Assembly (NCBI RefSeq): GCF_014645735.1
Contig: NZ_BMMH01000014.1
Coordinates: 1-64,000, forward strand
Source of the DNA: Nocardia jinanensis
GTDB lineage: Bacteria > Actinomycetota > Actinomycetes > Mycobacteriales > Mycobacteriaceae
Length of the DNA stretch: 64,000 nucleotides
Direction of reading: 5' to 3'
The translations under genes and the position numbers were made by a program. The notes below the pieces were generated by a model. It worked only from the letters and a program-made list of their open reading frames with translations, did no database searches and was not told the origin of the DNA. Of the stretch, positions 8,033-16,197 are shown piece by piece. How positions within the stretch are numbered: position 1 is the first letter of the stretch; the number at the start of each line of letters is the position of its first letter.

Positions 8033-9132
8033 TGCTGAGGCGGATTCTCGGGTCACCGGGGCTCATGTCGATCGCCGGGGCGGCGATGCTGGTACTGGTC
8101 GTGGCCGCGGCGTATGTGATCGCGTTCGAACCGCTGAAGCAGACCCGCGCGTACTGCGCGATCATGCCGGACAGTATCGGTCTCTACCAGGGCAATCAGG
8201 TGTCGATGCGAGGTATCTCCGTCGGTTCGGTCACCGGTATCGCCCCGGCGGGAGCGAAGGTGCGTGTGGATTTCGAGGTCGACGCCGACCATCCGCTCTA
8301 CGCCGATTCCGGCGCCACCACGGTCTCCGATACCGTGGTCGCCGACCGGGAACTCGCGGTGCTGTCGAGCGGGAAGTCCACCGAGGAATGGGATCCGGGG
8401 CAGTGCGTGACCAAAACCCTCACGCCGAAGAGCCTCACCCAGACCGTCACCGCTCTGGCGGAGCTGTCCGATCAGATCGGCGGCACCGAGGACCGGCCGA
8501 ACGCGCTGGCCGGTGGCCTGGACGTACTCGACGCGGCCTCGGCCGGTACCGGCCCTCAGATCAATCACCTGATCGATCAGCTGGGCCGTGTCCTGGAATC
8601 ACCGGATGCCGATATCGCCCATCTCGCCGGGATCTTCGACGCCTACGCGTCGGTGTCCAACAAGGTGGCCGAGCACTGGGGTGATCTGAAGCTGATGCTG
8701 ACCCGGCTGGCACCGACCCTGAACCAGGCGCACAGCGAACTGCTCACCCCCGGCATCACACTGTTCGACGGGCTGAGCGAGATCCTGCCGGTGCTCAACG
8801 AACTCACCGTCATCCTGTCCGATCCGCTGATGGTGATATTGGACGACTTGGTGCCGACGGTGAAGTTGCTGCGCGCGAACGTGGGGTCGCTGACCGACAT
8901 TGTGCGCACTACTCCGGTACTGGTCTCGGCATTCCGGACGGTCACCGATCCGGCGACCGGGACGCCCGGACTCACTTACGCCCCGCCCCGGGTGGCGATC
9001 CCGCAGGCGAACGCCGAGCAGGTGTGCGCGGCGGTGAACGCGGTCTCGCCCGGCCGCTGCGCGGGTGCGGCCGACGGCATGGTCGATCTGGATCTGATGC
9101 AGTTGGTGCTGGGATCGGTGGGTGCTCGATGA
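8032..9132 (+). CDS. mceD: MCE family protein MceD
   Basis: An N-terminal anchor (MSIAGAAMLVLVVAAAYVIA) leads into the MCE domain with SIGLYQGNQVSMRGISVGSV, then a helical region and a Pro-rich tail. I chose ATG 8032, which overlaps the preceding stop. A GTG two codons upstream is an alternative. The product is 366 residues, close to the family norm, although some MceD proteins carry a longer Pro-rich C-terminus. It overlaps the next gene by four bases. Confidence 0.92.
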   Translation: MLRRILGSPGLMSIAGAAMLVLVVAAAYVIAFEPLKQTRAYCAIMPDSIGLYQGNQVSMRGISVGSVTGIAPAGAKVRVDFEVDADHPLYADSGATTVSDTVVADRELAVLSSGKSTEEWDPGQCVTKTLTPKSLTQTVTALAELSDQIGGTEDRPNALAGGLDVLDAASAGTGPQINHLIDQLGRVLESPDADIAHLAGIFDAYASVSNKVAEHWGDLKLMLTRLAPTLNQAHSELLTPGITLFDGLSEILPVLNELTVILSDPLMVILDDLVPTVKLLRANVGSLTDIVRTTPVLVSAFRTVTDPATGTPGLTYAPPRVAIPQANAEQVCAAVNAVSPGRCAGAADGMVDLDLMQLVLGSVGAR

Positions 9133-10196
9133 CCGCGCGGATCACAGTGGACCTCGCCCGGTTACGGCGCGGGCTGGCCGCCTGGGGACTGGCGGCGGCC
9201 CTGGGGATCTCGGGCTGCGCGTTCGACCCGTCCGATATACCGGTGCCGGGGGCGATGGTCGCCGGGGACAGTTACCGGTTGCGGATCGAGTTCACCAATG
9301 TGCTGAACCTGCCGGCGCGGGCGAAGGTGATCGCCAACGGCGCCCAGGTCGGCAATGTGGACACGGTAGAAGTCGTGCCCGGCGATACCGAGAACCCCGG
9401 ATATGTGGTCGTCGATATCGAGGTGCAGGATTCGGTCGAGTTACCGGCGAGCACCATCGCCGAACTCCGGCAGAACACGGTCCTCGGCGATATCCATATC
9501 GCGCTGAGCACCCCGCCCGACGGATACGGCACACTGCTGCGTCCGGGCGACACCATCACCCGCGACCACACCCGGCCGCCGGTGCAGCTCGAGGACACCA
9601 TGGCCGCGATCGCGTTCTTCGTGAACAGCGGGTCGGTGGGGCAGTTGCAGGACATCGTCGACCGCGTCAACTCGGTACTGCCCCAGGATCCGGCGGAGAC
9701 GAAGCGGATCGCGCAGGTCCTGGCGACCGATACGGTCGATCTGGCGGCGCATCTGGACCAGGTGGACCTGCTGCTCCACGGTGTCGCGTCGAATGCCGAG
9801 GTGATGCACGGCATCCAGGACGAACTGGACAATATCCTGCGACCCGAATCGGTTCAGCAGATGAACGCCGCCACCGAATCCATCGCCGGGGTCACCGAGA
9901 TCTTCAGCGGGCTGGGTCCGGTCGGGCAATCGCTGTCCTGGCTGGCACCGCTGGCGCAATCCGGCGGCGCGGCCGCGGCGGCGTTCGTCCCGCTGGCGAC
10001 CGGCGGTCCACTCGACCTGCGACAGCCCTCGAATCTGAACTTGCTCGTCGCGTTGTTGCGGGACAAGGTCATTCCGTTCGTGGAGAACGGGCCCCGGGTG
10101 AACATCCGATCGGTGCGTGCCGGAGATCCACTGTCCACCGACGATCAGGTGAGCCGGATCATCGAAACCCTGCGGATGATCGGAGCCGTGCGATGA
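9129..10196 (+). CDS. mceE: MCE family lipoprotein MceE (LprK-like)
   Basis: The N-terminus is a lipoprotein signal with lipobox ISGC at residues 27-30. The mature part begins with an MCE domain (LNLPARAKVIANGAQVGNV), then a long helical domain. The lipid anchor is characteristic of the fifth Mce subunit, called Lpr proteins in mycobacteria. ATG 9129 overlaps the mceD stop (GATGA). The downstream overlap with mceF is four bases. It would be tethered to the outer face of the cytoplasmic membrane as part of the lipid shuttle. Confidence 0.93.
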   Translation: MTARITVDLARLRRGLAAWGLAAALGISGCAFDPSDIPVPGAMVAGDSYRLRIEFTNVLNLPARAKVIANGAQVGNVDTVEVVPGDTENPGYVVVDIEVQDSVELPASTIAELRQNTVLGDIHIALSTPPDGYGTLLRPGDTITRDHTRPPVQLEDTMAAIAFFVNSGSVGQLQDIVDRVNSVLPQDPAETKRIAQVLATDTVDLAAHLDQVDLLLHGVASNAEVMHGIQDELDNILRPESVQQMNAATESIAGVTEIFSGLGPVGQSLSWLAPLAQSGGAAAAAFVPLATGGPLDLRQPSNLNLLVALLRDKVIPFVENGPRVNIRSVRAGDPLSTDDQVSRIIETLRMIGAVR

Positions 10197-11155
10197 AGAT
10201 CGGTCCACTGGCGTCACTGGGCGGTATCGCGGCCATCAGCGTGCTCGGCGCGAGCTATCTGACCTTCGGTGTGGTGCGCGCGGACCCGTTCGCCGATTAC
10301 CTGAACGCCTCCCTGGTCCTCGACGATTCCGGCGGCCTCGGGGTCGGGTCACCGGTCCTGCTCACCGGTATCGAGGTCGGCCGGGTGACCTCGGTGGACC
10401 GCGCCGCCGACGGGGTGGAGGTCGGTTTCCGGGTCGACGATTCGCCTCGTCTGTCCACCGACAGTGTGGTCACCGTCGAGCATCTGTCCGCATTGGGGGA
10501 GCCCTACATTCAATTCGCCCCCAAGACCGGGGCCGGTCCGTATCTGCGGGACGGGCAGCGGCTGGAATCGGAGGATATCCACAGTCCGCTGTCCATCCCG
10601 GAGGCCGCGCGGATGGTCACCCGGACCATGAACCAGCTCGATCCGGCCACGATGGGGTCGCTGGTCCGCACGCTGCGCGACGCCCTGCACGGCACCGATG
10701 CGGCACTACCCGAACTCACCCGCGCCGCGGATCTGCTCGCGGCGACGATCATGTCCCGGGAACCGCGTATCGCCGAACTGCTCGACAATTTCGAGACCGC
10801 CGCCGCCGACAGCGACTGGTCGGGCCCGGCCACCGCGGCCGCGGCCACCGAGTTCACCCGATTCGCCGAAGTACTCGACGATTTCACCGAGGCGGTGGGC
10901 AGGTTCACCGGCGCCGAGGGGTCGCCGGAGATGTACCTCGGCGACGGGGGTCTGGTGCCGCTGCTGCAACGCCTGCGTGAGTTCCTCGACGAGGCCGGGC
11001 CCGAACTGGCCGCCCTGCAACCGGGCCTCGCGCCCCTCACCGACGCGCTGAACGCCTCCGCGCCGCAACTCGATATCGGCAGCCTGATCGGTCAGGCGTT
11101 GCAGAGCACCAGCGACGATTCGGTACGGCTGCGGGTCGGGGTGGAGGTGAAATAG
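10193..11155 (+). CDS. mceF: MCE family protein MceF
   Basis: This is the last Mce subunit, 320 residues. A short N-terminal anchor (residues 6-22) is followed by an MCE domain with SGGLGVGSPVLLTGIEVGRV and a helical C-terminal half. The very long open frame that starts at 9122 in the same phase is out of frame with mceE and spurious; the real start is ATG 10193 overlapping the mceE stop. No mce-associated (mas) genes follow; a GC hairpin ends the operon. Confidence 0.92.
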   Translation: MKIGPLASLGGIAAISVLGASYLTFGVVRADPFADYLNASLVLDDSGGLGVGSPVLLTGIEVGRVTSVDRAADGVEVGFRVDDSPRLSTDSVVTVEHLSALGEPYIQFAPKTGAGPYLRDGQRLESEDIHSPLSIPEAARMVTRTMNQLDPATMGSLVRTLRDALHGTDAALPELTRAADLLAATIMSREPRIAELLDNFETAAADSDWSGPATAAAATEFTRFAEVLDDFTEAVGRFTGAEGSPEMYLGDGGLVPLLQRLREFLDEAGPELAALQPGLAPLTDALNASAPQLDIGSLIGQALQSTSDDSVRLRVGVEVK

Positions 11156-11167
11156 CTGTATATTTTG

Positions 11168-11186
11168 GCGGCGCCTTCGGCGCCGC
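11168..11186. terminator. Bidirectional GC hairpin terminator
   Basis: An 8-bp perfect stem, GCGGCGCC at 11168-11175 with GGCGCCGC at 11179-11186, closes a three-base loop. It sits between the convergent ends of mceF and the gene at 11207. The same hairpin, in mirror orientation, follows the acyl-CoA ligase at 46248-46266, which suggests a reused terminator sequence. Confidence 0.7.
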
Positions 11187-11206
11187 GGGGCGGGGATTCC
11201 TCCTGT

Positions 11207-12013
11207 TCAGGGCCGATCCGTTGGGTCGGTATCCGCACGGTCGAGGATGGCCTGGGCCTGGTTGTCGACATCGCCCAGGGCCGAGATCAGATCCAGCGCA
11301 CCCAATTCGAACGGTGTCTCCTCGGCCATCTGCCGGAGTTCGGCCAGGACGGCGTCGATATCGTCCTCCGGCGGCGGGCGACGTCTCGGGTCCGGCGCTT
11401 CGGTGGGCTGCCAGGCGATGGCCTGCTGCCACCAAGGGTCACCGGTGGCCCAGGCCCAGATGGTCTTGCGCACCAGTGTCGAATCGTCGGTGTAGAGCTG
11501 GAAGAACGCGTCGAGATCGCGATGCTCCATTTCGAATATCTCCTCCGGCAGTCGGCGCGCGCGGATATGGCACATGGGGGCGCGGATCACCTTCAGGGCC
11601 GGGTCACGTGGGTCCGGGGGAGTTTCCAGGATCTCGTCGAGAATGCTCTCGGTGAGATAGGGGAGCCGGAAATCACCCGTGGTCACGGGGACCCGAGCGG
11701 CGCCGCGCGGATTGTAGAAGCGGCGGGTGGCGACATCCAGCACGGCCAGGTCGCGGTCCGCGGTGAGGGCCAGCAACGCGCGCAGACAGTCGAAACGATC
11801 GTCGACAGTGGCCTCCAGTAGTGCCCCGCGGGCATCGGGGCGCCGGTACACCCGCAATCCGGTACCGGAGCGGTGGATCAAGGTGCACACGACCCCGACC
11901 GGCTGCGCCGGTGGAGTCGGCTCGGGCGCACCGGCCAGGGACTGGTAACGCTCATATGCCTGCGCGGCCGATTCGATCCCGGCCGCGGGCAATACGGCGA
12001 AAAGAGAACTCAC
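11207..12013 (-). CDS. Hypothetical protein
   Basis: No family is recognised. The protein is about 268 residues from GTG 12013; a TTG at 12061 would add 16 Cys-rich residues and is less likely. It has no signal peptide or membrane segment. The N-terminal part reads as an alpha/beta domain (VGVVCTLIHRSGTGLRVYRR; RDLAVLDVATRRFY). The C-terminal part is acidic and helical with a Trp-rich stretch (TIWAWATGDPWWQQAIAW). It converges on the mce operon and shares its terminator. Codon usage looks native. Confidence 0.7.
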   Translation of the reverse strand: MSSLFAVLPAAGIESAAQAYERYQSLAGAPEPTPPAQPVGVVCTLIHRSGTGLRVYRRPDARGALLEATVDDRFDCLRALLALTADRDLAVLDVATRRFYNPRGAARVPVTTGDFRLPYLTESILDEILETPPDPRDPALKVIRAPMCHIRARRLPEEIFEMEHRDLDAFFQLYTDDSTLVRKTIWAWATGDPWWQQAIAWQPTEAPDPRRRPPPEDDIDAVLAELRQMAEETPFELGALDLISALGDVDNQAQAILDRADTDPTDRP

Positions 12014-12094
12014 CCGCCAAGTACAACAAAATATGCGACTCGGCGCTGGTTCACTTAGCAAGAATGTCGCTCCGGCAACAGAATTCGTGGCAGA

Positions 12095-12808
12095 TCAGAT
12101 ACCGGCGACGTCCGCGAACTGTCCGATCCCGTAGGTGACCGCCATCGCCAGCGCACCGCCGATCACCACCCGGGCCACCGCCCGTGCCCGGCTGCTGCCA
12201 CCCAGCCGGGCACTGATCGAACCGGTGAGCGCCAAGGCGAGCAGGACCGCGACCATGGTGACCGGGATCCGCGCCGGCGTCGGCGGCAGCAGGATCGCCA
12301 GCAGCGGCAGCAGCGCGCCGACGGCGAAGGAGATCGCCGAGGACAGGGCGGCATGCCACGGGTTGGTCAGTTCATCGGGATTCAGGCCCAGCTCGGCCTC
12401 GGCGTGGGCGGCGAACGCGTCGAAGGCGGTGAGCTCCTCGGCCACCTTCCGCGCGGTTTCCGCGGACAGGCCCTTGGCGTGGTAGATCGCGGTGAGTTCG
12501 TCGAGTTCGTCGTCCGGATCCTGCTCGAGCTCCCGAATCTCCTGCGCGAGCAGCGCTTTCTCCGTATCCCGCTGGGTACTCACCGAGACGTACTCACCGA
12601 CCGCCATGGAGATGGCACCCGCGCTGATTCCCGCGATCCCCGCCGTGAGGATGGTGTCGGTGTCCGACGAGGCGGCCGCGACCCCGACGACGAGTCCCGC
12701 GGTCGACACGATCCCGTCGTTGGCACCCAGCACCCCGGCCCGCAGCCAATTGAGCTTCGCCGCCAACCCGGTCTGCGGAAGGTACCTATCCTCCGCCGCC
12801 TCGGTCAT
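12095..12808 (-). CDS. VIT1/CCC1 family transporter
   Basis: The first membrane region carries the family signature LRAGVLGANDGIVSTAGLVVGV (about residues 22-43), followed by SAGAISMAVGEYVSVSTQRD. A charged cytoplasmic metal-binding domain separates the first two from the last three membrane segments (SSAISFAVGALLPLLAIL; VTMVAVLLALALTGSI). CCC1/VIT proteins move Fe2+ or Mn2+ out of the cytosol in exchange for protons. The 237-residue length is normal. The gene stands alone between unrelated genes. Confidence 0.9.
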   Translation of the reverse strand: MTEAAEDRYLPQTGLAAKLNWLRAGVLGANDGIVSTAGLVVGVAAASSDTDTILTAGIAGISAGAISMAVGEYVSVSTQRDTEKALLAQEIRELEQDPDDELDELTAIYHAKGLSAETARKVAEELTAFDAFAAHAEAELGLNPDELTNPWHAALSSAISFAVGALLPLLAILLPPTPARIPVTMVAVLLALALTGSISARLGGSSRARAVARVVIGGALAMAVTYGIGQFADVAGI

Positions 12809-12876
12809 AGCCGCACACTATGCGAATAATCGCAGGTGAGGACATGCTCGCCGATCGCGTGTTGCTCCCGCATGTT

Positions 12877-13581
12877 CTAGTTGGGCACCGCGTAGACGTA
12901 CAGCAACCCGACCGTGACCAGACCCATCAACGGTGTCAGCACCCAGGTCTCCACCTTGTTCCCCGTCCGGGAGATGATCGGGAGCGTCAGCTTGGGCTTC
13001 AGCGGCCACAGCAGCGGGCAGCCGCGGTCGGTGAGACAGTCGCCGACGATATGGATGAGCGCGCCCAGGCCGATCGCGAACGGTAGCCAGTAGGGCGAGT
13101 CCGGTAGCCAGCGGTCCATCAGAACGGTGCCCGCGCCGGCCAGCAGAACGCACAGGCCGTAGGCGCGCAGCGAGTCGCCTTTCGGCGTCAGGTGCAGCGC
13201 CCGCACCCCGAAGGCCAGCATCACGAAAACCACACCCAGGGTGAAGTACCGGCCCAGGTGGTGCACGCCTGCCCAGGTCGCCCACCCGGCGAGTAGGACG
13301 AACAGCAAGCCGTGCGTCCCTTTGCGGTGCCCACCGGACACCGCCGAAACCCCTTTCGCGAGAGTATTGCTCACCGGCCCGAGCGACTGCGCGATAGTGC
13401 TGTTGGGGTGGTCGATATCGGGGAGCAGCGCGGCTCCCGCCGTGATGAACGCTCCCAGGACGAGTTCCAGTGCGCTGATCTCCACCGGCCCCTGGACGAA
13501 CTCCAGCACGGCGGGCGGGACGATGGTGGCGGCGGTGACGAACGCGAGTGCGCCGCTGGTGGCGTGGGAATGGCCGAGCAC
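12877..13581 (-). CDS. YdjM-type membrane-bound metal-dependent hydrolase
   Basis: The N-terminus VLGHSHATSG and the motifs LLPDIDHPNS and GGHRKGTHGLLF provide the His/Asp cluster of the YdjM family (PF04307). A further HIVGDCLTDRG motif lies near residue 185. Four or more hydrophobic segments fit the membrane topology. I start at GTG 13581, preceded by GGAGAG, giving 234 residues. An open frame extends 135 codons further upstream but encodes non-conserved Arg-rich sequence. Members are poorly characterised; some are LexA-regulated, but no LexA box is seen here. Confidence 0.8.
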   Translation of the reverse strand: MLGHSHATSGALAFVTAATIVPPAVLEFVQGPVEISALELVLGAFITAGAALLPDIDHPNSTIAQSLGPVSNTLAKGVSAVSGGHRKGTHGLLFVLLAGWATWAGVHHLGRYFTLGVVFVMLAFGVRALHLTPKGDSLRAYGLCVLLAGAGTVLMDRWLPDSPYWLPFAIGLGALIHIVGDCLTDRGCPLLWPLKPKLTLPIISRTGNKVETWVLTPLMGLVTVGLLYVYAVPN

Positions 13582-13828
13582 TAACTCTCCCGGTATCTGA
13601 AAAGCGAACGAACGGTAACGGTCAAAGTTAGCAATCGATCCCGACAGGTCGTATTCCGTCGGGCAGCGCGCACGACTCGCCGAGAGTCGGGTCCTACCGA
13701 GACACGCCGTGCCGACCAATGATCCATTGAAAGATCCGGTGATCATCTGTACTGCCGCGCGCCGAGGTGCGATGCTGGCCCGGTCGGAACGTCGTGGGGG
13801 CGATCCGTTCATCGAGGGGGGCTTCGAT

Positions 13829-14632
13829 ATGGCTGATTTCCGACCGGTTCTCCACCGGGCACCGGCGTACGAACCGCCGGTGCTCCGGTCGTGTGCGCGA
13901 AGCTGTGTGGCCGCGCGGGATACGCGCGGCCGCCGGGACGGTCCCGCACCGGACCACGAACGACTCCATGCGATCACCGCCGCCACGGTCCCTCCGCCAC
14001 CGAACCACGAGAAGCCGATCTACGCGTCGGCTCGGAGGGAATCGTCGACAACGCCCGCCACCGGCCGTACCTCGGGAGAGGGTGGTACGGCGGTGCGGAT
14101 CAGAGTCGGCGAGGCCGGTGAGCCGCAGGGAACGGATCCGGTCGGCGTCGGTGACCCGGAGGGCAGCGATTCTGACCGGGAGTCGTCCACCTCCGCGTCG
14201 GTCTGTGCGACACGCCTGGACCGGAAAACGCTCCGGCGCAACCACAGTGCTCCGGCGGGAGTCCGGCGTGCCCAGCGTGCCGGGCACGCCGGCGTCCGGC
14301 GTCCGGAGCCCGCCGGTGCCAGGGCTTTCGCTACGACCGCGGTCCGGATCCTGCTGGAGGTACTGGACCGCCGGCGCCCGGTCGCGCAGCTGAACGCCCT
14401 GTGCACACCCGGCCTGGTCTTCGCGGTCGGCTCCCTGGTGGCAGGTGATCACGCTCCCAGCCGGACGCTCGGATCGGCCGTGCTCGGTACTGTGCGGTTG
14501 TTCCAGGTCGAGGAGCAGGCGGCGGAGATGATGGCCACATACCAGCGGGGTCCTCGGCGTCTCGTGGTCGCCGGACGTATCGAACGCGGCACCGCGACCC
14601 CCTGGAAGATGACCGCGCTGCGCGTCATATGA
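13829..14632 (+). CDS. Rv3235-family protein (DUF6459-like)
   Basis: The C-terminal third is the recognisable part: RILLEVLDRRRPVAQLNAL, then an internal helix, and finally RLVVAGRIERGTATPWKMTALRVI, split here as RIERGTATPWKM. This resembles the small proteins related to mycobacterial Rv3235. The N-terminal part is polar, Arg/Pro-rich and probably disordered. ATG 13829 follows GAGGGGGG. Rv3235 lies near secA1 in mycobacteria; this copy is isolated, so it may be a paralogue. Function is unknown. A similarly long frame on the opposite strand is Arg-rich and judged a shadow. Confidence 0.6.
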   Translation: MADFRPVLHRAPAYEPPVLRSCARSCVAARDTRGRRDGPAPDHERLHAITAATVPPPPNHEKPIYASARRESSTTPATGRTSGEGGTAVRIRVGEAGEPQGTDPVGVGDPEGSDSDRESSTSASVCATRLDRKTLRRNHSAPAGVRRAQRAGHAGVRRPEPAGARAFATTAVRILLEVLDRRRPVAQLNALCTPGLVFAVGSLVAGDHAPSRTLGSAVLGTVRLFQVEEQAAEMMATYQRGPRRLVVAGRIERGTATPWKMTALRVI

Positions 14633-14961
14633 CCACCCGTGTTCTCCCCAACCCCGTGACCTGCGGCTCGGTCGCAGCACGGCGCGGTGGATCGGCTACT
14701 CGGTACTGTCGACCCCGCGCGCAGACATCATGACGTGCTGGGTTTTCGTGGAGGAGGGCGCTGTGCGCGAGGAGCCGGTGCAGATGGATCCGGAGACATC
14801 ACGACGTCATGGTCGAGGCGGGCGGATTCGTGCGGATCGGGCGAACGCGGGACCCGGGCCGCGGAGATCGCCGACACGAACTCGGCGCGCCCCGGTGAAC
14901 TCGGCCGATTCCTGTCCGCTCGCGCCGCCTGCGAAGCTGCTCACAGGCGCGGCCGGCGGGT
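14633..14961. other. Intergenic stretch, no convincing gene
   Basis: About 330 bases lie between the converging Rv3235-like and VOC genes. Plus-strand frames from 14687 and 14730 run through but are rich in Arg, Gly and Ser, have no recognisable domain and overlap the VOC gene. Nothing is annotated. Confidence 0.55.
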
Positions 14962-15354
14962 TCAGGGACGGTGGGCGCGGATGTCGACCGGGCGACCGTC
15001 GGGATCGTTGGCTGTCATCGTCCACTGAGTGGGGAGCGTTTCGATCGGCCCCGCCGGTAACCCCGCGCCCATGATCCGCTCGCGTACTTCGCACAGCTGG
15101 GCGTAGGTCGCCAGCCGCAGACCCCAGCCCGCTCGCCCGAGTGGGTCGAGGTCGGTGGACGGTCCGGTGGTGGTCTCGACGATCGCGAGGTGGTCGGCGC
15201 CGCCGACATCGAGGACCGCGATGCGCGGGTCGGTGGCGGATGCGGGTCGCTCGAAGGACAGTCGTGCCCCGAGTACTCCGGTGTAGTACGCCACGAGCTG
15301 GTCCAAGTCTGTCGTGGCCAGCGTCAGATGGTTGATCCCGAGGAGTTCCGGCAT
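14962..15354 (-). CDS. VOC (glyoxalase/bleomycin resistance/dioxygenase) family protein
   Basis: The 130-residue protein opens with LLGINHLTLATTDLDQLVAYYTGVLGARLSF, the first beta-alpha-beta-beta-beta module with the metal-binding His in INHLTL. A second module has HLAIVE and ends with NDPDGRPVDIRAH, in which the usual metal-binding Glu appears replaced by Asp. Such single-domain VOC proteins may be lyases, dioxygenases or antibiotic-binding proteins; the substrate cannot be read. It is divergent from the TetR gene with a gap of about 146 bases and could be in its regulon. Confidence 0.85.
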   Translation of the reverse strand: MPELLGINHLTLATTDLDQLVAYYTGVLGARLSFERPASATDPRIAVLDVGGADHLAIVETTTGPSTDLDPLGRAGWGLRLATYAQLCEVRERIMGAGLPAGPIETLPTQWTMTANDPDGRPVDIRAHRP

Positions 15355-15500
15355 GGTGATCCGAGCGTAGAGCCCTGCCCCGGCCCGCGTCCAGGGTGTC
15401 TTCTGCCGAGGCGGTGTGCGGGGGCGTTGCTGGGCGCCCGCTTTGTCCGATCCGGTGTGCCTTACGCTGCACTTCCAAATGGCAGGTGAGCGGAGGATGC

Positions 15501-16097
15501 ATGGTCAGCGGGAACGAGCCGGTGGGTCGGCGGCGGGATGCGTCGGCCACGCGGGCCGCGATTCTGGCGGCGGCGCAGGAATTGTTCGCCGAACGCGGGT
15601 ACGAACGCGCCACCGTGCGCGATATCGCCACACGGGCGGGGGTGAACCAGGCGCTGCTGTTCCGGTATTTCGGCAACAAGGACGAGCTGTTCCGGGCGAC
15701 GATGACCGATCGCGGGCGCTCGGTGCTCGATGCCGGACCCGTCGACGCGCTGCTGTCCAGGTTGCTGGAACGCGCGTTGGAGCCCGATGAGGCTGTCTCA
15801 CCGGGCAATTGGCTGCAGGCCGCGTTGCGGTCCAGTGGGCACGAAGAAGGTGCGTCGGTGATCCGCCGGGAACTGGGGGAAGAGTACATGCGGGCACTGT
15901 CGACGCTCACCGACGGTGCCGACGGGGAGTTGCGCGCGGATCTGCTGCTGGCCTGGTTGCTGGGGATCGGGCTGGTCCGTTCCGTGCTGCATCGGGAACC
16001 GCTGCGCAGTGCGGATCCGGCGGAGGTCGCCGGGCATGTGCTGCGGGCCGCGGGGGTGTTGCTGGAACGCAACGACGCGAAATTCCCTCCGGCGTAA
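15501..16097 (+). CDS. TetR family transcriptional regulator
   Basis: The N-terminal HTH is clear: ATRAAILAAAQELFAERGYE, TVRDIATRAGVNQALLFRYF and GNKDELF. The remaining residues form a ligand-binding helical domain with a TetR_C-like end (LLAWLLGIGLVRSVL). ATG 15501 is preceded by GGAGG. The P450 gene starts 100 bases downstream on the same strand with a perfect palindrome in the gap (16147-16162), so local control of the P450 is likely. The ligand is unknown. Confidence 0.9.
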   Translation: MVSGNEPVGRRRDASATRAAILAAAQELFAERGYERATVRDIATRAGVNQALLFRYFGNKDELFRATMTDRGRSVLDAGPVDALLSRLLERALEPDEAVSPGNWLQAALRSSGHEEGASVIRRELGEEYMRALSTLTDGADGELRADLLLAWLLGIGLVRSVLHREPLRSADPAEVAGHVLRAAGVLLERNDAKFPPA

Positions 16098-16146
16098 CGC
16101 TGTTACGTCGTTGACTCCGCATCGCGGGGACCCTTACCCTGGCTAA

Positions 16147-16162
16147 GTAAGCACTCGCTTAC
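16147..16162. promoter_or_regulatory. Palindromic operator between TetR and P450 genes
   Basis: GTAAGC (16147-16152) and GCTTAC (16157-16162) form a perfect inverted repeat with a 4-base spacer. It lies 36 bases upstream of the P450 start. Size and symmetry suit a TetR dimer. No second copy was found upstream of the TetR gene. Confidence 0.65.
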
Positions 16163-16197
16163 AGGCGGAGCCGCCGGCGTCGGGAAAGGGAGACCGT

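Noticed and set aside
12877..13828. LexA box upstream of the YdjM-like gene
   Set aside because: GAACGAACG occurs near 13605 but there is no matching GTTCG half at the correct spacing.
13694..14680. 328-codon minus-strand frame opposite the Rv3235-like gene
   Set aside because: No recognisable motif, Arg-rich, and the plus-strand C-terminus is convincingly conserved-looking.
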